Source: Deltaproteobacteria bacterium (GTDB lineage: Bacteria; Desulfobacterota; Desulfobacteria; Desulfobacterales; B30-G6). From it: 11,217 bases of DNA. Both the position numbers and the translations under genes were made by a program. Of the stretch, positions 5,199-11,217 are shown in pieces; position 1 is the stretch's first letter; the number at the start of each line of letters is the position of its first letter. The notes beneath the pieces were generated by a model. That model was not told the DNA's origin and made no database searches. It was given only the letters and a program-made list of their open reading frames with translations. The stretch lies in assembly GCA_003647375.1 (NCBI GenBank), contig QMMS01000128.1, positions 1-11,217 of the forward strand, written 5' to 3'.

Positions 5199-6164
5199 AT
5201 GGAAGAAATCAGACCCAATATTTTCAGGTGTAAAATACCCCTGCCTGATAACCCGCTCAAATATCTCAATTCATACATAATCAAGTCTGACAATAGAAAC
5301 CTGATCGTCGATACCGGTTTCAACCGCAAAGAATGCCTTGATGCCATGAATAAAGGGCTCCGGGAACTTGATATTGACATGAACCGTACCGATTTTTTTA
5401 TTACCCACCTGCATGCAGATCATTTCGGACTGGTGGGCCGACTGGTTACGGATACCAGCCATATCTACTTCAACCGACCGGAAATGGAGCTTATCGAAAC
5501 CTGGGAAGGGTTTGAACCGATGATTGCCTTTGCCGGGAAAAACGGTTTTCCTCGTGAAGAACTACGTGCTGCCCTCGCGGCACATCCCGGAAACAAGTTC
5601 GGTACGGAATGGGCCCCGGCGCTGGAAGCCCTGTCGGACGGCGACACCATACGCGTTGGAACATATGCCTTCAGATGCATTGAAACACCCGGGCACACCC
5701 TGGGCCACACCTGCCTCTATGAGCCGTCACAAAAAATACTGATTTCAGGTGATCACATCCTGGTGGATATTACCCCCAACATTCAGTGCTGGTCCGACAG
5801 AGAGAACCCTTTGCAGAATTATCTGAAAAGTCTCGACAAAGCATATGCGCTTGATATAGACATAGTCCTTCCCGGTCACCGGAGACTCTTTGCAGACCAC
5901 CGCAAACGAATAGATGAGCTGAAGGATCACCATTACTGCCGGCTGGACGAGATCTGCTCGATCCTCGAATCAGGCTCTCCAAAACATGCCTACAGGGTCG
6001 CTTCGGAAATGAGCTGGGATATCCGATGCAATAGCTGGGATGAATTTCCCATCGCCCAGAAATGGTTTGCCACGGGTGAGGCCATCGCCCATTTGAACTA
6101 TCTCCAAAACAGTGGAAGGATCTCAAGAACAGATGCCACAGACACCATTCAGTACATCCTCTAA
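5199..6164 (+). CDS. Metallo-beta-lactamase-fold hydrolase with winged-helix C-terminus
   Basis: A dinuclear-metal hydrolase of the glyoxalase II/LACTB2-like branch. In the 321-residue product, HLHADH (70-75) is the HxHxDH signature, PGHTLGH carries His166, SGDH carries the bridging Asp185 and LPGH carries His227: a complete metal site. Residues about 245-321 fit the winged-helix domain that follows the hydrolase domain in this branch, including AQKWFATGEAIAHLNYLQNSGRI. Such proteins hydrolyse thioesters, lactones or RNA. The position before an acyl-CoA synthetase subunit favours a thioester or related acyl substrate, which is inference. The frame is open upstream to GTG 5139, but that extension is repeat-encoded; ATG 5199 has AAGGAA 13 bases before it and starts a typical MEEIRPNIF. 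The downstream gene overlaps it or starts seven bases after its stop. Confidence 0.88.
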   Translation: MEEIRPNIFRCKIPLPDNPLKYLNSYIIKSDNRNLIVDTGFNRKECLDAMNKGLRELDIDMNRTDFFITHLHADHFGLVGRLVTDTSHIYFNRPEMELIETWEGFEPMIAFAGKNGFPREELRAALAAHPGNKFGTEWAPALEALSDGDTIRVGTYAFRCIETPGHTLGHTCLYEPSQKILISGDHILVDITPNIQCWSDRENPLQNYLKSLDKAYALDIDIVLPGHRRLFADHRKRIDELKDHHYCRLDEICSILESGSPKHAYRVASEMSWDIRCNSWDEFPIAQKWFATGEAIAHLNYLQNSGRISRTDATDTIQYIL

Positions 6165-7623
6165 CCACGATATGCCTGTATCTATTTCAGACAGCCCTTT
6201 ATACAAACTGATCAACCCGGACAGCATCGCCTTCTTTGGCGCATCCAACAACTTTGGATCCATGGGAACAAGCCAGCTGGCCTCTTTATTGGGCCTTGGG
6301 TTCGAAGGCAACATTTATCCGGTACATCCCAAGGAACCCACCGTACTGGGATTAAAGGCATACCAGAGCGTGGCAGACCTCCCTGAAACACCTGATCTGG
6401 CTGTGATAATCCTGCCCACACGAATCGTTCTGGACACCGTGACACAGTGCGGAGAAAAGGGTATCAAAAATGCCATTATCGTCTCGGGCGGTTTCCGGGA
6501 AGTCGGTGCAAAAGGACGCGATCTGGAACAGACCTTGATCCAGACCACTCATCGATATGGTATGCGTTTTCTCGGGCCAAACTGTCTGGGAGTGGCCAAC
6601 CCCCACCATAAACTGAATACCACTTTCCTCCCCTACCAGGGGGATGCCGGATTCCTGGGGATGGTGTCGCAGAGTGGCAGCTTTATCACCCAAATGTTCG
6701 ATTACCTTTCAAGGGCCGGGATGGGTTTCAGCACTGCCATCAGTGTCGGCAATGAAGCGGACATCGATCTTGTGGAAGGTCTCAAATACCTTGCAGCGTG
6801 CCCTCATACGAAGGTCATCAACCTCTATATCGAAACGATTCGAAATCCAAAAAAATTTATTGAAGTTGCCGGCGCCGTTACACTGAAAAAACCAGTCATC
6901 GCCTATTATGTCGGGGGATCGGAATCCGGAAAACAGGCCTGCCTGTCGCACACAGGCGCCTTATCGGGACCGGACCGTCTCTATGACGGCGTGTTTCGAC
7001 AGTCCGGCATCATCCGGGCCTGGTCCATTGAAGAACTATTCGACATGGGTGCCATCCTCGGCAGCGTGCCGGCACCCCACGGAGACCGCGTGGTTATACA
7101 GACCCATTCGGGAGGTCCGGGGGCCGTGGCCGCGGATGCCTGCGACAGGGAAGGATTGAAAATACCGCCCATGCCGGATTCCGTTAAAAAAGAGCTTTCC
7201 ACATTGGTTCCCCACACCGGAAGTATCGGCAATCCCGTGGATATTACTTTTTCTAAAGATCGCCTGGCTTACTTTTCAAGCATTCCCGGCTGTCTACTTG
7301 ATGCCGACCACTTCGATATCCTGCTCATCTATCTGCTCCTTCCAAAACATATGTTCACACGTATGATGAAAAGCCTGGGGGTACCGGAGAATCAGATAGC
7401 AACCGAGACCGAAAAACTGATCGATGAACTAGCCGACAAAATAGAGGAACTCGTCCAGACTTACGGAAAACCCGTGATCGGTTTTTCCTTTCACTCCCAG
7501 GAGGCATTTTTTATCAAGCGTTTACGGGCCAGAAATATCCCTGTCATGCAAAGCCCCCACAGAGCTGCCCGAGCCATTGCCGCCCTGTGCCGGTACACTA
7601 ATCCGAACATTTCAGGTTCGTGA
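6133..7623 (+). CDS. NDP-forming acyl-CoA synthetase, alpha-type subunit
   Basis: Related to the alpha subunit of ADP-forming acetyl-CoA synthetase and succinyl-CoA synthetase, which interconvert acyl-CoA and acid plus NTP through a phosphohistidine. From ATG 6133 the product has 496 residues. An N-terminal CoA-binding Rossmann domain (29-155) has IAFFGASNNFGSMG and GPNCLGVANP. The first ligase domain has VSQSGSF and SVGNEADIDLVEGLKYL. LSHTGALSG carries the likely phosphorylated His273. The last domain has HSGGPGAVAADACDREGL (325-342) and GNPVDIT. No ATP-grasp beta domain is fused and none lies in this window, so a partner encoded elsewhere is expected. Start choice is uncertain: ATG 6133 has GGAAGGA upstream and overlaps the MBL gene by 32 bases, while ATG 6172 starts seven bases after it but lacks a ribosome site. 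The stop lies inside a repeat (7603-7632). Confidence 0.85.
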   Translation: MPQTPFSTSSNHDMPVSISDSPLYKLINPDSIAFFGASNNFGSMGTSQLASLLGLGFEGNIYPVHPKEPTVLGLKAYQSVADLPETPDLAVIILPTRIVLDTVTQCGEKGIKNAIIVSGGFREVGAKGRDLEQTLIQTTHRYGMRFLGPNCLGVANPHHKLNTTFLPYQGDAGFLGMVSQSGSFITQMFDYLSRAGMGFSTAISVGNEADIDLVEGLKYLAACPHTKVINLYIETIRNPKKFIEVAGAVTLKKPVIAYYVGGSESGKQACLSHTGALSGPDRLYDGVFRQSGIIRAWSIEELFDMGAILGSVPAPHGDRVVIQTHSGGPGAVAADACDREGLKIPPMPDSVKKELSTLVPHTGSIGNPVDITFSKDRLAYFSSIPGCLLDADHFDILLIYLLLPKHMFTRMMKSLGVPENQIATETEKLIDELADKIEELVQTYGKPVIGFSFHSQEAFFIKRLRARNIPVMQSPHRAARAIAALCRYTNPNISGS

Positions 7624-7632
7624 AATACCCGG
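7603..7632 (+). repeat. Gene-end repeat, copy 1
   Basis: CCGAACATTTCA, six extra bases (GGTTCG), then TGAAATACCCGG. The halves are nearly self-complementary, giving a hairpin with the stop TGA (7621-7623) of the synthetase gene at the start of its right arm. Apart from the six-base insert and one base, it matches 8642-8665. Confidence 0.8.
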
Positions 7633-7654
7633 GCTAAATGGCGGAAAGGCAGAT

Positions 7655-8656
7655 ATGTATCTACGAAACATCCTGTCCATCCAGCGTCATTATGACCATG
7701 TATATGTATCTCCCCATTTCGATGATGTTGCCGCATCCTGCAGTGGACGGATTTTCAAACAGCTCGATCAAGGCGAATCCGTCCTTATCGTAACGGTTTT
7801 CAGCGCACCAGCAACCCACGGATCCATAACTTTTTCCAATGCCCTGAAATCAATTCTGAACTACAAACGCCGCCGCCAAGAAGATTGCACGGCCATGCAG
7901 CGAATGGGTGTGGATTACCTGTGGCTGGAACATCCGGAATTTCTGTTTAGAAATCAAAAGCCATGGGCGCGCTACTGGCCGCATTACCGCGCTACGCCAA
8001 GCAATAAAATCCTGTGCGATAAATTGATACGGGAACTTCATGAAATCTGCAGACAAACGGATTGCGCCAATTTGATACTGCCACTGGGCATCGGTCAGCA
8101 TATGGACCACCAGATCTTATTTCAGGCAGGGATCACGCTTCTTCACGGCAAAAACTGCACTTGTCGGATTCTCTTCTATGAAGAAACGCCTTACGCGCTG
8201 TTTCCCTTCCTTCTGACCTACCGCTTGAAAAAAACAGGCATCAAATGCACATTTCTGTTCGGGCAACATGGACAAACAGGCAGCACCAGTCAACTTTCTT
8301 CCAAAGATATCTTTCGCCTGTGGTCCAATATCCCTTCCCTGGGAATACACCGGGCAATAATCAAGCCCTGGGCTTTTCTATTGGTCACATGGTTCAACTT
8401 CTATACTCGCTACCTGATGAAACCATCATCAGGTTTTTTCGACCACCATCCTCCATTTCCAAAGGTCTGTGACATCACCCAATTTATCGACAGAAAGCTC
8501 TTCGTGATATCGGCCTATACCTCCCAGCTGGCCGGCCCCATGGTGGACGAACAACGCATCAAGACCGGTCTATCCGCATATGCGAGCACTCTCGGCATGC
8601 CCAAGGGCAGCTTTGGGGAGCGGTACTGGACCACTCCAGGCCCGAACATTTCATGA
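7655..8656 (+). CDS. PIG-L family zinc deacetylase
   Basis: PIG-L enzymes are zinc hydrolases that remove N-acetyl groups from amino sugars in GlcNAc-containing glycans, bacillithiol or mycothiol precursors and glycosyl antibiotics. The 333-residue product has SPHFDDVAAS (His21, Asp23, Asp24: metal ligands and base) and GIGQHMDHQIL (His149, Asp151, His152: third ligand motif). It also has YEETPYA (175-181) and a final GERYW (321-325), all in the order usual for this branch. The hydrophobic stretch 238-250 is too short and aromatic to be a sure membrane helix. ATG 7655 is chosen because GGAAAGG precedes it by five bases and the motif then sits near residue 20; a TTG 78 bases upstream in frame is rejected. 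It begins 31 bases after the synthetase stop, probably in the same operon. The gene is bounded by two copies of the same 24-30 bp repeat. The substrate is unknown. Confidence 0.88.
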   Translation: MYLRNILSIQRHYDHVYVSPHFDDVAASCSGRIFKQLDQGESVLIVTVFSAPATHGSITFSNALKSILNYKRRRQEDCTAMQRMGVDYLWLEHPEFLFRNQKPWARYWPHYRATPSNKILCDKLIRELHEICRQTDCANLILPLGIGQHMDHQILFQAGITLLHGKNCTCRILFYEETPYALFPFLLTYRLKKTGIKCTFLFGQHGQTGSTSQLSSKDIFRLWSNIPSLGIHRAIIKPWAFLLVTWFNFYTRYLMKPSSGFFDHHPPFPKVCDITQFIDRKLFVISAYTSQLAGPMVDEQRIKTGLSAYASTLGMPKGSFGERYWTTPGPNIS

Positions 8657-8665
8657 AATATCCGG
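8642..8665 (+). repeat. Gene-end repeat, copy 2
   Basis: CCGAACATTTCA followed directly by TGAAATATCCGG, with ATTTCATGAAAT a perfect 12-bp palindrome at its centre. The stop TGA (8654-8656) of the PIG-L gene sits in the same place and frame as in copy 1, so both proteins end with PNIS. Confidence 0.8.
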
Positions 8666-8755
8666 ATTGTCGATAGAGGGTTTCTGTTTGAATTGGGTAG
8701 AGTGGTGTGCTACGAAAACAATTCGAGATAGACTATAAAAGGAAAAAGATTTTTT

Positions 8756-8835
8756 ATCACGAAAAAACGAAAGGACGAAAACACGAAAAAAACCATGAAA
8801 TTTTTCGTGTTTTTCAGATTTCGTGTTTTCGTGAT
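8756..8835. repeat. Long hairpin of TTTCGTG/CACGAAA units
   Basis: Two 35-base arms (8756-8790 and 8801-8835) are complementary at about 29 positions around a 10-base loop. Outermost are ATCACGAAAA and TTTTCGTGAT. The arms are built from CACGAAA-type heptamers, the TTTNGTG pattern with C. It fills the gap between PIG-L and DUF362 and could limit read-through; a T-rich stretch (8837-8851) follows. Confidence 0.8.
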
Positions 8836-8891
8836 TGTTTTTATTTTTTTTGCCAAAAAACACACAAATTTTATAATTTAAGGAGCGTTTC

Positions 8892-10220
8892 ATGAACAAA
8901 TCAACCGTCGCAATCGTTCGCTATGAAAAACCCTTCGAATCCGTCAAAAAAGCCGTGGAGCTTTCCAATGGCTTGAGCCGGCTACCATCCCAGGCCAGGG
9001 TTTTTATTAAACCCAACATCGTTTTCTGGACCCGATCCGTAGCCTTCCCAAAATGGGGAGTTATCACCACATCGCGGGTCATTGAAGATATGGTGATGCT
9101 TCTGAAAGAACATGGTGTCCAGCATATTACCATCGGTGAGGGTGTGGTCATGCGGAACCGGAAAGATACTAAAACACCGGCACATGCTTTCGAAACCCTG
9201 GGCTACAACGCCCTCAAAAAGCGTTACAATGTCTCCACCGTCAATGTCTTTGAGCGTCCCTTCCGGGAAGTCGACCTGGGGGAGGGCATTACCCTGAATT
9301 TTAATGAAGATATTCTGGACAGCGACTTTATTGTGGACCTACCGGCCATGAAGACCCACAACCAGACAGTTGTGAGCCTGGGTATCAAGAACCTGAAAGG
9401 CGTCATCGATATGAAGTCCCGGAAAATCAGCCACAATGCGGACCCGGTAAAAGATCTTCATTTTCACGTGGCACGCCTGGCGGATAAACTGCCGCCGATA
9501 TTCACATTGATCGATGGCATTTATACCCTTGAGCGCGGCCCGGGCTTTGACGGTCGCATGCAGCGCTCCAATCTACTGGTGGCATCCGCGGATATCCTCT
9601 CAGGAGACATGGTCGGCGCCAAACTGCTGGGATACGATGTTACTGACGTCCCCCATCTGGTTCATGCGGCCAAGAACCACGACCGGCCCGTGGATCTCTC
9701 GGACATCGAGGTTGTGGGAGAAGATATGGACACAGCCGTCTCATTTCACGAACACGACTTTAAATACACCATCAATGAGACATGTTGCCTCCCTGTACCG
9801 CTTGCCAAACAGGGGCTCGAGGGCATCCATTATCGAAAATTCGATTCGACACTTTGTACCTATTGTTCACAGGTAACCGGTGTTGTACTGACAGCCATCC
9901 GCTATGCCTGGAAAGGAGAGCCGTGGGAAGATATCGAGGTGCTCAACGGCAAAATCATGAAGCCGACCAAAGGTATGAAAAAAACGATTCTCCTGGGCAA
10001 ATGCATGTACCAGCTGAATAAAAACAATCCCGACATCCAGGAAATGATTGCTATAAAGGGGTGTCCGCCAAAGCCGGACGACATTGTCAAGGCACTTCAC
10101 CAGGCCGGCATTGAGGCCGACCCGAGTCTGTTTGAAAATATCGACCAACTGCCCGGCTTCTTTATGAGCCGTTATGAAAACAAGCCTGAATTCGACGAAG
10201 CCTTTTTCAGAATCAAATAG
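8892..10220 (+). CDS. DUF362 domain-containing protein with a Cys-containing C-terminus
   Basis: A cytoplasmic DUF362 protein; the family has no settled function but is often linked to iron-sulfur or redox proteins. The 442-residue product has VFIKPNIV (37-44), the hallmark PAMKTHNQTVVSLGIKNLKG (151-170), and DGIYTLERGPG with the following GD-containing segment (208-240). The C-terminal part (310-410) has CTYC (Cys322, Cys325), LGKCMYQ (Cys371) and IKGCPPKP (Cys391). Many family members carry a ferredoxin domain instead; this CxxC-x45-C-x19-C set could bind one cluster, which is inference. There are two further Cys at 298-299. AAGGAG six bases before the ATG fixes the start. A TATAAT at 8872-8877 lies too close to the ATG to serve. 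Expression could continue from upstream or from an unseen promoter; the gap holds a 35-bp-arm hairpin. Confidence 0.85.
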   Translation: MNKSTVAIVRYEKPFESVKKAVELSNGLSRLPSQARVFIKPNIVFWTRSVAFPKWGVITTSRVIEDMVMLLKEHGVQHITIGEGVVMRNRKDTKTPAHAFETLGYNALKKRYNVSTVNVFERPFREVDLGEGITLNFNEDILDSDFIVDLPAMKTHNQTVVSLGIKNLKGVIDMKSRKISHNADPVKDLHFHVARLADKLPPIFTLIDGIYTLERGPGFDGRMQRSNLLVASADILSGDMVGAKLLGYDVTDVPHLVHAAKNHDRPVDLSDIEVVGEDMDTAVSFHEHDFKYTINETCCLPVPLAKQGLEGIHYRKFDSTLCTYCSQVTGVVLTAIRYAWKGEPWEDIEVLNGKIMKPTKGMKKTILLGKCMYQLNKNNPDIQEMIAIKGCPPKPDDIVKALHQAGIEADPSLFENIDQLPGFFMSRYENKPEFDEAFFRIK

Positions 10221-10291
10221 ATATCCGGGTCCAAAAGGTCCGGCACTGGGTTGACCCAAGAAGGGGATTTATTACCAAATGTCTGAGCCAG

Positions 10292-10440
10292 AGAATTCAG
10301 AAGTCAGATTATCGTAAAGCGCTAAAATGTTTTAATGCTGGAAAACGAATGAACATCTAATCCCGCCATGGCGGGATTGGACGTTCATCTTTATAAAATC
10401 ATCATTGTAAAGATTCTGTATTCTGACTCCTGGGTTTTTT
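10292..10440 (+). repeat. MITE-like element with inverted ends and central hairpin
   Basis: CAGAAGTCAGA (10298-10308) and TCTGACTCCTG (10422-10432) form an inverted pair with one mismatch. They enclose a 20-bp hairpin (10349-10388), and the right end is followed by six T (10435-10440). ATTCTGACTCCTG-type sequences recur in intergenic regions of related bacteria (recalled, not searched). It could be a small non-autonomous element or an elaborate 3' end for the DUF362 transcript. Confidence 0.5.
10349..10388. terminator. Near-perfect 20-bp hairpin after the DUF362 gene
   Basis: AATCCCGCCATGGCGGGATT (10359-10378) is a perfect palindrome. The flanks ATGAAC and GTTCAT extend the stem to about 20 bp with one mismatch and one G-U. 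It is followed by ATCTTTATAAA rather than a clean T-tract. It lies between convergent genes, so it may act on both strands or as a folding barrier. Confidence 0.5.
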
Positions 10441-10478
10441 CTCGAACTCATTCCGGCTTTTGTTTGGGTTTGGGTTCT

Positions 10479-10494
10479 ACCCCAACGTTGGGGT
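10479..10494 (-). terminator. Perfect 16-bp palindrome abutting the lipoprotein stop
   Basis: ACCCCAACGTTGGGGT is fully self-complementary and starts at the base after the lipoprotein TAG on the minus strand. No T-tract follows. It may be a weak terminator, a 3' stabiliser or a protein site. Confidence 0.35.
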
Positions 10495-11007
10495 CTATTC
10501 TTCATAGGATTGTCTGAATGGCAAAAAGATTATCTTCCCTGAGGAGGTCTGCAAGATGATATTGACCGTCTTGTCGTCGATCATTTGAACTACCCCCCAG
10601 TCATAGGTATTTTTTAACGCGTACCAGACCCCGATCCTTCGACCATTCTTATCAAGGATATCAGAACCATTTCTGCTCATGAAAAGCAGTCTGAAATCTC
10701 CGGGAAATTCCAGCATTCGTTTGAGTCTCTCCGGGGTTAACTCTACCGGATGCCAGAAATCCGACTGCAGAGTGTAATCCTCATGAATACCGATAATGGC
10801 CCGTGGCCAGGTTGATGACTCGGTGTAGAAATAGTGATGATCCGGAAGCACTTCGTTTCTTTCGAATAACGCCTTTACATCTGAATTGACCACCAACCGG
10901 CCATAAGTACCGCTGCAACCGGATAGCCCTGCCAGGAAAATCGCCAGAAAGACCGCCGAAACCATCCGTCCGGTAAACAGGGTATGATATTTCGATTGGT
11001 CGCGCAT
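10495..11007 (-). CDS. Lipoprotein of unknown function (170 aa)
   Basis: Residues 1-14 are basic and polar, 15-27 hydrophobic (MVSAVFLAIFLAG), then LSGC at 28-31 is a lipobox with the lipidated Cys31. The residue after it is Ser, not Asp, so export to the outer membrane is likely by the Lol rule known for E. coli. The mature part has a repeatable pattern (NEVLPDHHYFYTESS, RAIIGIHEDYTLQSDFWHPVELTPERL, DKNGRRIGVWYALKN). I recall this from a widespread deltaproteobacterial lipoprotein family without assigned function; this was not searched. No catalytic motif is evident. The start has a modest AAGG five bases upstream; ATG at residue 15 is possible but would leave almost no n-region. It is convergent with the DUF362 gene and ends at a 16-bp palindrome. 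Confidence 0.8.
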   Translation of the reverse strand: MRDQSKYHTLFTGRMVSAVFLAIFLAGLSGCSGTYGRLVVNSDVKALFERNEVLPDHHYFYTESSTWPRAIIGIHEDYTLQSDFWHPVELTPERLKRMLEFPGDFRLLFMSRNGSDILDKNGRRIGVWYALKNTYDWGVVQMIDDKTVNIILQTSSGKIIFLPFRQSYEE

Positions 11008-11132
11008 TACACCTTTTTTATGGAATCATCATCACGCTGTAATTTTTATTATTTCACTCGGGCCCTGGAATCCTTAACCGCTGAGAAGCAAGAACGCCTG
11101 GAGGCTGGAATGCTGCTGTCTGCTTATAGCTG

Positions 11133-11151
11133 TCAGCCACCCTCGAACCCT
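11133..11151 (+). repeat. Dispersed repeat B, copy 2
   Basis: It differs at two positions from 2512-2530. CCCTCGAACCCTT (11140-11152) is also found exactly at 2696-2708. The rest of 11008-11217 shows no gene; the TTTAGCAGTTTAGAC near 11160 resembles the repeat A neighbourhood, suggesting that another repeat block begins at the window end. Confidence 0.6.
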
Positions 11152-11217
11152 TATTAGCCTTTTAGCAGTTTAGACATAATGATTGCCACTCACAACATGA
11201 GCAGCCTGTAACCCGCA

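Noticed and set aside
7577..7654. TTG-started 26-residue extension of the PIG-L protein
   Set aside because: It runs through the end of the synthetase gene and the repeat, has no ribosome site, and is unlike the family N-terminus.
8850..8877. Promoter TTGCCA - 16 bases - TATAAT in front of DUF362
   Set aside because: The predicted start near 8884 would remove the ribosome site at 8880-8885; more likely AT-rich coincidence.

Overview
The window looks like chromosomal DNA from an anaerobic deltaproteobacterium, most likely Desulfobacterota of the Desulfobacteraceae/Desulfosarcina type. This is inference. It rests on moderate G+C, a PIG-L/DUF362/NDP-forming acyl-CoA synthetase gene set, and intergenic gaps full of short tandem and inverted repeats (heptamers TTTNGTG, nonamers TTYNTTGNG). 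No rRNA, tRNA, CRISPR, complete insertion sequence or phage gene is visible.

Layout. Positions 1-570 carry no protein gene. They hold a candidate small-RNA unit on the + strand: an extended -10 at 121-129 and a strong intrinsic terminator at 261-292. Next come four minus-strand genes: a 90-residue membrane protein (571-843), a 102-residue protein of unknown function (988-1296), a low-specificity threonine aldolase (ltaE, 1433-2449) and a membrane-anchored coiled-coil protein (2747-3643). ltaE is bracketed by inverted copies of a dispersed repeat and by tandem heptamer arrays. A 405-base divergent gap (3644-4048) holds a 163-base structure closed by a 12-bp inverted repeat, then a sigma70-like promoter.

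From 4049 to 10220 five genes run rightward: a DHH/DHHA1 phosphoesterase with an Arg-rich tail, a metallo-beta-lactamase-fold hydrolase with a C-terminal winged helix, an alpha-type subunit of NDP-forming acyl-CoA synthetase, a PIG-L type zinc deacetylase, and a DUF362 protein with a Cys-containing C-terminus. The first four are closely spaced and probably cotranscribed. The fifth follows a 235-base gap containing a long TTTCGTG-type hairpin. A minus-strand lipoprotein gene (10495-11007) closes the coding part.

How the genes could work together. The MBL hydrolase and the acyl-CoA synthetase alpha subunit are adjacent and may even overlap, so both could act on thioesters. PIG-L enzymes deacetylate amino sugars. 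DUF362 proteins are poorly understood and often redox-associated. No shared pathway can be proven from sequence. The strongest unusual signals are architectural: repeats that supply start or stop codons of genes, a 24-30 bp direct repeat carrying the stop codons of two consecutive genes, and switch-like RNA structures in two gaps.
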